The notes below the pieces were generated by a model. It saw only the letters and a list, made by a program, of their open reading frames with translations. It had not been told where the DNA came from and did not search any database. Made by a program: the position numbers and the translations under genes. A stretch of DNA of 64,000 nt, from assembly GCA_036873755.1 (NCBI GenBank), contig JAVTVY010018746.1:1-64000 (forward strand), given 5' to 3'. Positions 47,319 through 58,475 of this stretch are shown in pieces. The DNA is from Hanleya hanleyi. Taxonomy: Eukaryota > Mollusca > Polyplacophora > Lepidopleurida > Hanleyidae. The number at the start of each line of letters is the position of its first letter. The first letter of the stretch is position 1.

Positions 47319-49730
47319 AGCCAAGTTGACATGGCATCATTCGTTCCTACACTTAGGCCTTTTCTTTTTTATTAATTGGTTTACGGATTTTTCTGGCAAA
47401 AATGTCCAGGTGGAGGATGGAAAAAAAATAAAAATAAAATCAAGCCTCCACACTTTATTTATTTTTACTTTCTGACAAACTTCTTAGACACGAGAGGGCT
47501 GTAAAAAAAAAAAAAAATGATATGTCAAATCCAGGTAATAGCCAGTGTAATAATTACAAGTCATTTACCAAAAGATCAATGACGGATGTTTCCTTCAACC
47601 AAGCGACAATATCAGTCGCTTTGCGTGAAACCAACACTTCAATAGGAGTGTTGACAGGACAAGTCATGTTTCCTGCTGTTATTTTGGACAGACAGGCCGG
47701 CAGATATGTCGTCAGTTGTCACTGATCTCCTTCAAGACCAAGTCCCCCACCGTCCCAGCAGTTACTGGACCGACAAAGCCCTTGAAAAGGACGGTCGCGT
47801 CCTGTCTAAGAGTCAGTGAAAACCACCGCGAGGCCGAACCCGCCATCTTGGCTTCAAACACTGCGCCGTTGAAATGATGTCATGTCTGGTCCCCGAACTA
47901 CAGCCGAAGGTAACATGGAAGTCGGAAACCACCACCACTGTAACCAAGGGAAGTAACCCGCCTCCAAGACCAAGATGTCTGCAGAGTGTTGAACTCGTGC
48001 GAACTCGAGCGTGAAGAATTTATATAAGATGTTTTACGCACAGCAAGTATTAAAATGAGACCAATATTGCGAATTTTATGTTTTTATTCTTCCGACAGAG
48101 AGGTCAGCAAATGTGACACATCGGCGGATACGACAGAAATAAAAAAAAAATCGAAAATCCAATTTTATTTTTATTTCACTTTTGGCAAAATGAAGGTCGG
48201 CGGATCCGTAAACCAATCAATAAAAAAAAAAAGGCCTTAGCCATGAATCCTCTTCATGAACTTACATGTACACTCCGGGATCACATGGCTCCATCAGTCG
48301 TTCGGCTCTATCCGACAATAGAACAACCCATCCCAACTCTCTGTCTATTAGACTTATCGAGTTCGGCAAAGCTTTTGTTTGCCGTGAAGAGCTCATCCGT
48401 CTGCAATCAGTGTTCGAACATCAATGGCCGGTTGAACTTCCGCCATTATCTTCTTACAGGTCACATGACCCGTACAAAGATGATGGCGGAAGTTCTCTCA
48501 ACCGGCCGTTGATGTTTGAAGACTGATTGCAGACGGATGATATCCTCACGGCAAACAAACTATTTGCCGAACTCGATAACTCTAATACACGACTCCACAA
48601 TCTCGCCACATTAGGTAAACTGGGTCATATCACTCTGGGTCAGTGGAACGTAAACACTGGCGAGAAAGCACGTGACCCAGGCTAATCAAACATGCTGAAA
48701 GGTGCAAATAATGGCTCAAGTAAAGGAAAAGGCAGGGAAAACGCAAACTTCTCGAGGACCCTGAAGACGGCCATAACCTGGATGACATGTCCCATGAAAA
48801 ATTTACTTTATGGTCGTCGCTGGCACTCAAAAATTCAATCTTAATAAATTAATATCCTATCAATGCTCCCCAATCAAGATCAGTCCATATATTTACCCCG
48901 TATTATGGCGCCACAATGTCGAGACCGCAGCAATATGAAAAGACACCCCATCAGCGAGCCGCCTAATTCGACTGAGCCAACCAAAAATTCTTTGTCATCA
49001 ATGTTCCCTTCAAAGCACTATGAAGCGTTCTCGGGATTGGTTAACACGCGAGTTACTGCAAGCCTGTTAGATCCTACAAGCGACAGTATCCAAATGGGAA
49101 GCAGATAGGATTTAATTTTAATTAGATTGTCAAAAATCACCTCGAAATTCGAGGGAAGTCTCCAGACAGCTCGTTTGAGGAGTTGGTAGCAAGGCAATAT
49201 CTACTAATTATATATTTATTTTAAATATATATATATTCTGATGATTAAATGTCATATCAATTGTTTATTGTGGTTAGAACTATATCATATACATATGCGT
49301 ATACAACCACAACACCACGATAAACAGTGATCAAAAAGTCTTATTTTCACTCTAAGTAGCTTTGTAATGATTTCTAGACAAACAGATTACTTCTGGTAAC
49401 ATCAAAGAAAACGTCGCATGTACGAGTCCAAGAGATCTTTAATGTTGCACACAACAGCTATTTAAAATACCTCAATTCTCCCACCTCAGCAATGCTGTAG
49501 CGCGCCACGTGGCTTCGTTTATGTTCCACTCGAAAGTAGGTCACTCAGCCGCGGAACCGTGGAGTCGTGTATAGACAGAGAGTTGGGATGGGTTGTTTTA
49601 TTGCCGGATAGAGCCGAACGTCCCATGGAGCCGTGTGATCCCGGAGTGTACATGCAAGTTCATGAAGAGGACTCATCATCAGTGCTCATGGCTAAAGTGT
49701 AGGAACGAAAGATGCCATGTCAACTTGGCT
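47319..49730. mobile_element. 2.4-kb composite foldback element with nested palindromes
   Basis: Outer inverted ends AGCCAAGTTGACATGGCATC, then TTCGTTCCTACACTT, are at 47319-47357 and 49692-49730. Inside, AAGGCC(T/U-rich)ATT(A)ATTGGTTTACGGAT-like arms pair 47358-47405 with 48185-48237. A second pair joins 48243-48350 with 49570-49690 (ACTCCGGGATCACA(T/C)GGCTCC; CCCATCCCAACTCTCTGTCT). A third hairpin is 48353-48579. No transposase frame is recognised. Confidence 0.75.
48353..48579. repeat. 227-bp palindrome (arms about 100 bp) inside the composite foldback
   Basis: TTATCGAGTTCGGCAAA ... GCCGTGA(A/G)GA ... CATCCGTCTGCAATCAGT ... AACTTCCGCCAT is repeated inverted on the right. The loop of about 25 bp itself contains the palindrome GGTCACATGACC. 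Overlapping open frames at 48243-48526 are by-products. Confidence 0.85.
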
Positions 49731-50613
49731 AATCAAGTACCCCAATGAGGTATCTGTTCAACCTAACCTGTGACAAGGTGGGGGTTTTGTCCATATTTTG
49801 TGTTATGGGGGTTTTGTCTTTGGGTGTTTTGCAGTGGGACAGGTGTTTTGTCAGTGAGGGATTTGTCTCGTAGGCCCGGTCAACAGTCAACACTTTGTCT
49901 GTTTGTTGTTGTTGTTTGAGGGATCCTGTTCCCTTTCGCTGAAATATACACAGTAAGGGGTAAAGATCTCTACGCCAGTGGACAACCATGGCGAAAGTAT
50001 ATTGCTAATGCAGTTACCTTTATAAAGACACTGTCTTACCGCAAATCACTAAACAACAAAGAGATAGATTCTCAACTTTCTCGAATTCTTCAAGCATGCA
50101 CACAACACGCCATGCGACCTTGGCCTTGTCCTACATTTAGATTAGAAGTGCCCCTGTCTATTTTCATCCATGAAAAATAGGTCACAAAATCCGTATTATG
50201 TCGAATAAAAATCAATCGGAGTTCAACGATATTAAATAATTTGTATTGTTCTACGTTTTCCTGGTAACAAACGTTGGTTTATGTACTGTGGGTGCTTTGA
50301 TGACTTTTCAAATTTTGGCAACGTTTAGGGGGCCTCGCAGCAAAATTCGTTTCCAGCAATGTCTTCCAGAAGGTGTTTGAGGAACTATTTACAGACTGCG
50401 AAATTTCAGAACTTGCTATGTTCCCGATCGTTTTGTGGATACAGAGAATCAGAAGGTATATACAACTAAGCTTGTGGTTTTACTGGCATGGAAATCAAGA
50501 ATATGAAAACCTTGCATTGGAGGAGAAACTAACCGAAAGTGAAACTGAAAGTTACAACAACAACGACCACCTTTCTACCACAATGTCACCGATAGATGGA
50601 GAAAACCATCATT
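49731..50613. other. No feature recognised
   Basis: A G/T-rich strand stretch at 49785-49870 (GGGGGTTTTGTC repeated with variation) is present. An 80-codon frame at 50373-50615 has no recognised domain. Confidence 0.45.
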
Positions 50614-50675
50614 GAATTGATGTGATATCTGACGGTCGTAATATGAATTACGACCGTCAGATATCACATCAATTC
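50614..50675. repeat. Perfect 29-bp inverted repeat with 4-bp loop
   Basis: GAATTGATGTGATATCTGAC, then GGTCGTAAT, loop ATGA, then the exact inverse. It could extrude as a cruciform or be a tiny MITE or transposon scar. It lies just left of segment B2. Confidence 0.9.
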
Positions 50676-50707
50676 ATAGTAGGGACTCAGAAGGACCAAC
50701 AGTTAAA

Positions 50708-52343
50708 TTGCAGATAATGGGAAAAAATCTCACCAGTAGGAAGAATGGGTAGTGCAGATCATCGTCAAGAAATATTAAATCTCTGGTAGTATTATAAAGT
50801 CTTTTTTTGTGGGAGCCAGACTTCACCACGCTGGTACAGCTGATCAATGGTCACTTCCGTTATTGAGAAACTTTGCCACCTGCCTGGTGATTAAGATTTC
50901 ACTATAGAAACAGGGGAGATTACTTTAATTTCTTTTGTCTTTTATCAGGAGTAATCAGTGTTTCATAGAAATTACAGCACCCACGTGGCTTTGTTGTCGT
51001 TTATCAAACAATAGATCGGCAGATCTTGGAAAAACTGATGTAGTCATGCCGCCATTTTGATTTGATCTACTGACGTCGCCCTGGGAGACGGCATGCAAGC
51101 AACTTAGAGAATTTCCAAAATGAACGGAAATAATGAACTGTTCTACTCTCGTTACTTTATCAAATTGTTTAGAAATTGGCCGTTTGTGGGAACGAATTTT
51201 GCATTATCTCTTCCAGTATTTATGATTACTATCAAAGTAGTATTGTGTGGTCAAACAGCTTGACTCATCATTCTGAATTACCGATAGAACAACTCCACAG
51301 TTATACATCAGGTTTTGCTGTTTCGCGAGTATTTAGCTGGCCATTGGTGACGTCATTGAGCCTGCTAATCATCTGGTCATTTCAACCAACTCAGGTGAGC
51401 TGAGTAGTTCAACAAGCTGAACCCTACTGACATTTAATTTTGTGATATTGATTATGTAGGGTTCAGCCGTTGAACCGAAATTTCCTATCGCAAATTTTTC
51501 GCCTCCGGACCTGGGTAACAGCGGGTGGATTTGCGCTCATAAAAATCGATAATACCTACCGCTTTGTGCTCGTTTGGATAGAATACGTATTTGCCTACTT
51601 CCCTGGCCATTATTTTCTCTGTCCAGCTCCTTTCATTTCCATAAACGGCAAAAGAAAACAATATCATCGCGGACGATCTTCCAAAAACGAAATCCGCCGC
51701 CATTTTCGAACACTCTCGCGTGACCCTGATTCTCTCACATGAGGTTATTCTAAATTCAGGATTACAAGAGTCGGAAAAACTGAATCCGCTCAGTCGACCC
51801 AGTCGCTTTAATAATAGGTAGATGAAAAATCCCATGAATTACCTTTCTCAGTATGTGCTTTCCATTATGCTTGATATCGATAGTTACAATTTTACATATA
51901 AATGCAGATAATGTGACAGCCTTATGAATGAGCCGTTTCCGACCTTCCTGTCTACAATCCCGAATTTACAAATTAGTCTCGTGCCACCATAGTGACATTT
52001 CAAAATGGCGGCGGATTTCGTTTTTGGAAGATCGTCCGCGATGATATTTTTTTCTTTTGCCGTTTATGGAAATGAAAGGAGCTGGACAGAGAAAATAAAT
52101 GGCCAGGGAAGTAGGCAAATACGTATTCTATCCAAACGAGCACAAAGCGGTAGGTATTATCGATTTTTATGAGCGCAAATCCACCCGCTGTTACCCAGGT
52201 CGGAAGGCGAAAATTTTGCGATAGGAAATTTCGGTTCAACGGCTGAACCCTACATAATCAATATCACAAAATTAAATGTCAGTAGGATTCAGCTTGTTGA
52301 ACTAGTAACCTGCGCAGACCAGTTTTGGAAGACCTATTCATAG
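50708..52343 (+). repeat. Paralogous segment, copy B2
   Basis: Aligns with B1 (35301-38374) from TTGCAGATAATGGG to CGCAGACCAGTTTTGG. It serves as the empty site for the pogo element and the 9-bp-flanked insert of B1, and contains its own foldback at 51407-52302. Confidence 0.75.
51407..52302. mobile_element. 896-bp foldback element with 300-bp arms, TA-flanked
   Basis: The arms (51407-51707 and 52002-52302) are near-identical inverted copies, beginning GTTCAACAAGCTGAACCCTA and ending with GGCGGCGGATTTCG at the inner edge. TA flanks both sides (51405-51406 and 52303-52304). Each arm's outer 60 bp is itself a weak stem-loop (CTGAACCCTAC ... GTAGGGTTCAG). The central 290 bp is unique and non-coding. 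Paralogue B1 lacks the insertion. Confidence 0.85.
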
Positions 52344-52566
52344 ATGGTTTTCTCCATCTATGTCACAGACAGCCCTGCGTCACAGCTGGCTGTTTCTGCC
52401 CGTATCTGTATGGGGGATGGCTACCATAAAATTAACATATGCACATATGTGCATGTTTATCAACAGATATTTGTGTGAATGTGTACATAGATATATAGAT
52501 GTGGCTCTATTGTAGGGCCTATATAGTGTATCAGAAGTCCATAAAACTAGAAGTGTCCAATGATGT

Positions 52567-53444
52567 CAGGGCTCGAAATTAACGCTTGTCCGCTTGTCCC
52601 GGACAAGTGAAAATTAGCTGGGACAACTAACTTCTGTCTGCATGGTTGTCCCGGGACAAGTACTTTAAAATTACAAAAATCACAGAAACCAGCTTCAGTC
52701 AGACATTCAGACACAAATGATAAATTTTCCTTGGATAATTTGAGCTGAAAATTAAAATGATTCTGTTTTTCGGCACCGTGTTGTTGTTCTGGCAGGCACT
52801 TTCTGTCTCCTGCATTTTATCGCGAGTTTGATTTTAGGGGAGATAACTCGTGGCCATTTCCATGGCAGACTTAGTTCCCTTGATATCTAATGCCACTGCT
52901 TGGAGAGTGTCATTTCCTGTCAAATTGTCGATCCAGTGTAGTCTGATTTGCGGCAGAATTTGACATATATAGAAAGCAGAAAATATGTCTCTTTTTACAT
53001 TCGGCTTCACGGCAAATAAACGCGGACATGGAGAAGATCATGATCAGGTTGAGGCGCCGACTGAAGTAGCCGAAAAGCGCCAAAATTTCACTGACACACC
53101 CGACGACGTACATCCTGCGACAACAGCAGCTGAAGGTGCACGTGGCACTAGTGGTCGGGTCCGGAATTTCCTGCCAGCGTGGCGCGATGGACGGCCTTGG
53201 CTATTATACGAAAATTATCCAACAATTGAGAACAGACAAAGTTGAAACTTACCTTTACCGATTGTATACTGTAAATGATCAGTGATGGTGTAATGAATAA
53301 GGTAAATAAAGACCAGCAAATATTGATTAAAACTTGAAATTATTTTGAAAAATTTGGGGCAAGTAGTTATTTTTTGGGACAACCAGACTATCCATAGTGG
53401 TTGCCCATGGGACAACCACTGGAAAATCTTAATTTCGAGCCCTG
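52567..53444. mobile_element. 878-bp hAT-like element, 5-bp target duplication GATGT
   Basis: Perfect 16-bp inverted ends CAGGGCTCGAAATTAA are flanked by GATGT (52562-52566 and 53445-53449). Subterminal CTTGTCC/GGACAAGT motifs are at the left, GGGACAACCA at the right. It holds a transposase N-terminal remnant (52985-53245). The termini nearly match those of the 4.15-kb element at 13239-17393. Confidence 0.85.
52985..53245 (+). pseudogene. Remnant of hAT-type (ZNF862-like) protein N terminus
   Basis: 86 codons opening MSLFTFGFTANKR and containing RNFLPAWRDGRPWLLYE. The latter resembles the start of the TTF/BED-like zinc finger (the xxFxPxW...PWL motif) seen in ZNF862/KIAA1586-like hAT-derived proteins. 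The frame stops before the metal-binding cysteines and the catalytic RNase H-like core, and the rest of the element is too short to hold them. It is best read as a deletion derivative. It was also considered and dismissed as XPNPEP3 exon 1. Confidence 0.45.
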
Positions 53445-53559
53445 GATGTATTCAGTATCATCGACGGCATGTTATCCGTATAAGCGCATCCAGTTGAAAA
53501 CATTACCCCCTAGTGGGAGCTGGCGAACTGTCTGGATTCATTAAGGGGAAAAGTTGCTG

Positions 53560-53940
53560 CATATCTATACACTTAAGTCAAGGTCAAAGGTCACTGTGAC
53601 CCCAAAATCAGAAAATCATTAAAAATCACCCTTTTTTTTGTCAGTAGATAGTTAGGGGAGATTAGGTGTCACATTTCAAAATTTAGGTCAGGGTCAAAGG
53701 TCATGATCTCTGTGACTCCAAAATCAGAAAATTGTTAAAACTGTAAAAAAAATTTGTGTCCATACATACATTAAGGAGAGACGATGCGTCATGTACCAAA
53801 ATTTAGGTCAAGGTGACAACATGTGACCCCAAAATCAGGCAATCATTAAAAATCTTTATTTTTTAGGTATTAGAGGATACAAAAAAAAAGATGATGTCGT
53901 GGTGGGCATATATTGAAGCCAAGGATAGCATCATATGTGT
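53560..53940 (-). mobile_element. Minus-strand fragment of element A family with AGGTCAAAGGTCA
   Basis: Read on the minus strand it starts GGCTTCAATATATGCCCACC (53935) and contains three GTGACC/TGACC units (about 53580, 53690 and 53810), including GTCAAGGTCAAAGGTCACTG on the plus strand at about 53578. Its far end is unclear. Confidence 0.55.
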
Positions 53941-54214
53941 CCCTTTTCATCACTCTTCTAACTTTCCCCCAGGCCAGTTATATTGGTCACTCTCCTCGAA
54001 AATGAAAATGTATTGGAGAGTAATACCATCACTCTGGCAATACAGTTATCACTCTCACAATACATAATCTAGGAGCCATGTGAGAATTTGGGGGTAGCAA
54101 GTAAAATTGAAAGAGGATACTAGATAGCTAAATTACTTCTGCAATGTTTTAATCTGCTGAGCCCTGCACTTATCAGTTGTACATACTATTCATATATTTT
54201 CTGGTTTTGGACAG

Positions 54215-54990
54215 GTTACTCATGGAGAAGTCGACATGTGCTTCAGTTGTGTAACCAGATACACAGAGTTCAGTGTCAGAGTTTGCGCTTCTTGGGACAG
54301 CCAGCTGCTCAGACTCATCCCCACTTGTTACAGGATGGGGAGGTAACTCCGGGTATCAACAAATCAGAGTTCCAACTCCGAAGACAGAGATTCATGGAAG
54401 CTGTCTTGAAGAACAGTCAGGGTACCAGTCGAAATATTAAGAACCACATTGCATTGTTCCCATCAGCTACTAAATCGTATATGACACATGACATACCTTA
54501 TCCTTTTAGACAAAACACAGACTTTTTATATCTCTGTGGTTTTCAGGAACCTGACAGCATGTTGATTTTAGAAAACAAGCCAGGCAGGTTTTCTGATGAA
54601 TTGAAATCAGTTTTGTTTGTTCCTAAAAGAGACAGTACCAAGGAATTATGGGATGGACCTCGATCTGGTATTGATGGTGCTTTAGATATTACTGCTGTAG
54701 ATGAAGCATATAACACTGAAGACTTAGAGAGATATTTGGAGGGATACTGTCATGATCACTCAAACTATGCTGTCTGGTATGAGTATATTAAACCACCTCA
54801 TCAGGAGTTTCACAGGCAGATATTAAGTGAGTTTTTAAAGCAAGACAAGCAGTGGTTTATGGAGAACACCAGAGCAGTTGTCCAGAGACTGAGACTGGTA
54901 AAATCGGATGCAGAAATCAACCAAATGAAGCAAACATGTGAGACAGCAGCAGAATCGTTCATTGAGGTCATGCAGTTCACCTATCCAGGG
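54215..54990 (+). CDS. XPNPEP3: XPNPEP3 exon (aminopeptidase P N-terminal domain)
   Basis: XPNPEP3 (APP3) is a mitochondrial metallo-aminopeptidase of family M24B that removes N-terminal residues preceding Pro, including intermediates of imported proteins. This 776-bp exon follows a TTTTGGACAG acceptor and ends CCAGGG|GTAGGT in phase 0. It opens with an Arg-rich leader (YSWRSRHV). Then come RFLGQPAAQTHPHLL and GEVTPGINKSEFQLRR, NTDFLYLCGFQEPDSMLIL, and VPKRDSTKELWDGPRSGIDG. These match human XPNPEP3 in order (YLGQPSPFTHPHLL, FLYLCGFQEPDS, ELWDGPRSGTDG). This is the whole AMP_N domain plus QRLRLVKSDAEI, the link into the catalytic domain. Vertebrates split this region by introns; here it is one exon. 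It is divergent to ST13. Confidence 0.96.
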
Positions 54991-55523
54991 GTAGGTCAAG
55001 GGTATAAGTTTATACAGTGGAACCGGTGAATACCGACACCTGGGTAAACAGACCAATCCCTAAATACGGTTCCAATGTTATCCATGGTCCCAATACTTAT
55101 AAAAACCTTAATAAACCAGAACCCTGTCAAAACTGACACTATAATCTCGTCTCGAGCATGGCCGGTATACACAGTTTTCACTGTATATATCCATCCATCA
55201 TGCACATGGTTGTTTCAAACAATAATTTAAACAAAAAACTCATTACAGTAAGAGGTATTGATAATGTTCTACAGCACTAGATTTTCCCTAATGTAGTTGA
55301 CAGTGTAAATAAGCTGAATATGCTCATTGTTATACTGTTACCATGGTAACAAAGAGAACGATTTGGTATAAGTCTCACAAAATATAAATGACAAAGTATC
55401 TGCTACAAGTTGTATCGTCAGTCTTGTCCAGGATATTACCATTTCAATGGGAGGACTCGCACCAAATCCTTGCCCTCAAAAAGATCACACATGACCTTGT
55501 CTTTTGTGTTTCTCCTACCACAG
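54991..55523. other. XPNPEP3 intron, nothing else recognised
   Basis: Plain intron between two conserved exons. Confidence 0.8.
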
Positions 55524-55611
55524 ATAAATGAAGCACACCTTTTTGCCAAGATGGAATATGAATGTCGGATGAGAAATGCAGAGTTCCTGGCCTATCCACC
55601 AGTTGTTGCAG
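55524..55611 (+). CDS. XPNPEP3: XPNPEP3 exon, start of M24 catalytic domain
   Basis: Acceptor TACCACAG, donor G|GTTTGA. It encodes [20 protein letters not shown], then [10 protein letters not shown], matching human [20 protein letters not shown] and AYPPVVAGG. Phase 0 in, phase 1 out, in frame with its neighbours. Confidence 0.95.
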
Positions 55612-56729
55612 GTTTGATGCTCATTACATGACCAGATTTCAATAATTGCCTCATTCTACCAACACTGCTCAGATCACATGCTGTGGTCAGTCTGGATTAA
55701 ACAATGTATTTATTTAATCAGTAAAACAGGGATTGGTGTAAGGCTTGGAGGCTGTCATTATGAATGGCCCGCATGCTGTAATCTCAACATTGCAATGACA
55801 ACAGCTGTCATTCATACACATTCCCATTGTTCACACGAGGCAGTGCATGTGTTTTAGCTAACTTATGTTGAAATATGGGACTATAGATTGCTTGGCAAGT
55901 CAGCAAAAAATTTCAAGGAGTGTATATCTTATCTCGTGCAATGGAAAATCTTCTAAAATTTTCAGAATCCATCAGAATCAATTGGCAGAGCTCTTGTCCC
56001 GGCTGACAATTCAGGCATTGCTTGAGGGCAGAGTCAGCAAAACTCTGACGGCAACACTCTCGAGCTCACACAGATCAACGCCGTACTCGGTGTGAGATCA
56101 TTAAATGAATCTGGTATAAATGATTCTTGATCACATAAGATTGCATCAACACAAACATGTAGTTTTTAAAACAACAGTAAAACATTGTCTCTCCACTCAA
56201 ATAATGGAATATTATTCCCTGAGCTTTATTACTCCCCTCGCCTGAGAGAATAGACCAGCCTCCGTGGAACACCAGATCACGTCATCTGGACGAGTCTATC
56301 AGAGTTTGTTGTCAAGGGTAATTGAATTTCGAATGAGTACGATGGGTACATTTATTCTTAATTTAGCATTAATAACATTTGTAAATGATGCTTTAGAATA
56401 GAATGTTCCTTTATGTTTTAGGACTTAAAACAATAGGCAATTCCGTTTTACCATCCATTATCAGAGCAGTTAGAAAACTAACATTTATTTCTTGAAAAAA
56501 TGTCATTTACATGAATGTTGAATGATGGCAATTGGAGCAGTTGAATGGCTTTCTGTCAGTTTTGGATAAGACCAAGGTCACTATATCTGTAGTATTTCAT
56601 CAATGTACCTCACATTATGTATTGGGAAATATGTCATTTACATACATGTATTGGACATTTAAATCTGTCAGTTCCTGAATGCTGACTGTTGATCTGCATA
56701 TACTGACTTTGTATTTACTTCATATTCAG
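55612..56729. other. XPNPEP3 intron, nothing else recognised
   Basis: The protein reads continuously across the splice, so no exon is missing here. Confidence 0.8.
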
Positions 56730-56864
56730 GTGGAGACAGAGCAAACATAATTCACTACATCAGTAATAACCAGATAGTAGATGGTGGGGAGCTGGTTCTC
56801 ATGGATGCTGGCTGTGAATTACATGGTTATACCAGTGACATCACTAGGATCTGGCCAGTCTCTG
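56730..56864 (+). CDS. XPNPEP3: XPNPEP3 exon with first two metal ligands
   Basis: Acceptor ATATTCAG, donor GTGAGA. It encodes GDRANIIHYISNNQIVDGGE, then LVLMDAGCELHGYTSDITRI and WPVS. The Asp of MDAGCE and the Asp of SDITR are the first two metal ligands of M24 peptidases. The remaining ligands (His and two Glu) lie in later exons, which are not in the window. Confidence 0.96.
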
Positions 56865-58220
56865 GTGAGACTCTCTTCATGTACCTTAACGTGTATCTCA
56901 GTTCACTGCCTGAGCAGCTGAATGGCAAAATACAGAACCTCCACCCCCTATAGTAAGAGGGAGGGGGGGGCATATAGGCTCAGAGATTGCTTTTTACCGT
57001 ATGTCCTTATGTCCATATGTCCGTGGGGGCATATCCATACGTCTGTCCCACCCAACTTGTCCGGCCCATATCGTGGTTACTTGAGATAAAACTTGGAAAT
57101 TTTGAGGATACAGGGTTTATATCATGAAGGTGTGCACTGTCATGTTTTATCATTGAAATTAGGTACATTTTGATGATTTTTTCTGGTTTCCATGGCAACA
57201 AAATGGAAAATATAATCCATATAACAATTTTATTGCTCTAGACGCCAAACTGTTGCAGCTAGAGACTTTAAATTTGGTACAAATCATTGTGTGGTGAAGC
57301 CCAAGCCTAGGGATATTGGGTTCATTGCGATGATTTTTGTGGTTTCTATGGCAACAAAACGGAAAATTATCAATGAAGTAGCAATGAATATACAAGCGTC
57401 TAGTTCGTCATTCATAATTCAGCCGTCATCCATTAAATCATTGCCTACGGCAAGCCGTTGTGAGCGGTTCACGTTTCTCTAACTTGTGCCGGAAAGCCGT
57501 TGTCAGCGGCTTCTTGATAGCCTTATCTAAACACACCTGTGATTGGTTGTTTGACCGAAAAATTGACCAATTAAGGCTTCCGTGACACATGAATCACTGG
57601 TAGCAGACATTCCAGCCTCAATTTCGACTTTATGCATGTTATGACGTCGGGAATTTCCAAATGACCTCATGTCATGTGACAATTGAGAGGGGAAACTCCA
57701 AAAAATGGCGGCTGCGGGTGTGTTTTTGTGTACTCCTGACCAGCCAACATAAAAGTTCAAGAACGGTTTCCATCATCAGTTTTTATTTATACGAATCACC
57801 AAAGGATCAAGGATTGTAAAAATATATAGATAGACTCATGAAATGCGACAAATGAAAGGGGATTTCCAAGCATGGCGTCGCCATCCCGTGTGATCGACGT
57901 AACTTCGTAAGTTGTGCGTGTTTATTTTTTCTCCCGACTTGAAAAAAAACAACAAACAATTCAAGAATGGTTTCCATCAAAAGTTTTATTTATATGAATC
58001 CCCAAAGCATAAGGATTGTAAAAATATATAGTTTACCCTACCTACGATACCTATGGAAAACTTTTAGGGCCATTATTATAACCATATGCGGAAATTAATA
58101 TTTTTGCATAATTTATTCCGGCCAGTTGTGAATATTCACTACCTAAATCGTAAACCTGCTTCAATTATTGCCTTTAAACTCCATTTAAATGCACAATCAA
58201 ACGTAGAAACGGAAGTTAAA
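56865..58220. other. XPNPEP3 intron left of the DIRS element
   Basis: No exon recognised. A poly-G run (GAGGGAGGGGGGG, about 56949) resembles one just after the DIRS coding region (63549). AAGTTTTATTTATATGAATC and a close variant occur at about 57780 and 57980, a local duplication. GCCGTTGT(G/C)AGCGG occurs twice near 57450-57510. Confidence 0.5.
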
Positions 58221-58294
58221 ACTTTAAATTATCTCCCCTAGGAGATAGAGTTATCCGCCCCTAGGAGAGCTCTCACTCTTCCCAACGTGGTTAC

Positions 58295-58301
58295 TATATA
58301 A
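58295..58301 (+). promoter_or_regulatory. TATA box of the DIRS element
   Basis: TATATAA followed by GACAATGCACAGCC, about 180 bp before ORF1. It is a plausible Pol II start for the element's RNA. Confidence 0.5.
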
Positions 58302-58475
58302 GACAATGCACAGCCCATTCTCTTCCTCTTTCTCCTGTTTGCTCGAGCAGTGCACATCTAGGGAAGTGTTCAGAGTCAATTTTACAACATTTGTTGTTGT
58401 TGTCTCGCTGGTATATCCTTTATCAAGTGTTGAGTTTGTTGTTTATTTCGGAACTTACTTATTGTATAATTATGT

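Noticed and set aside
48243..48526. Overlapping 86-89 codon frames
   Set aside because: They sit on inverted repeat arms of the composite foldback.
52985..53245. 86-codon frame as XPNPEP3 exon 1
   Set aside because: Lies between hAT-like inverted ends and looks like a transposase N terminus; its strongly acidic middle is unlike a mitochondrial leader.
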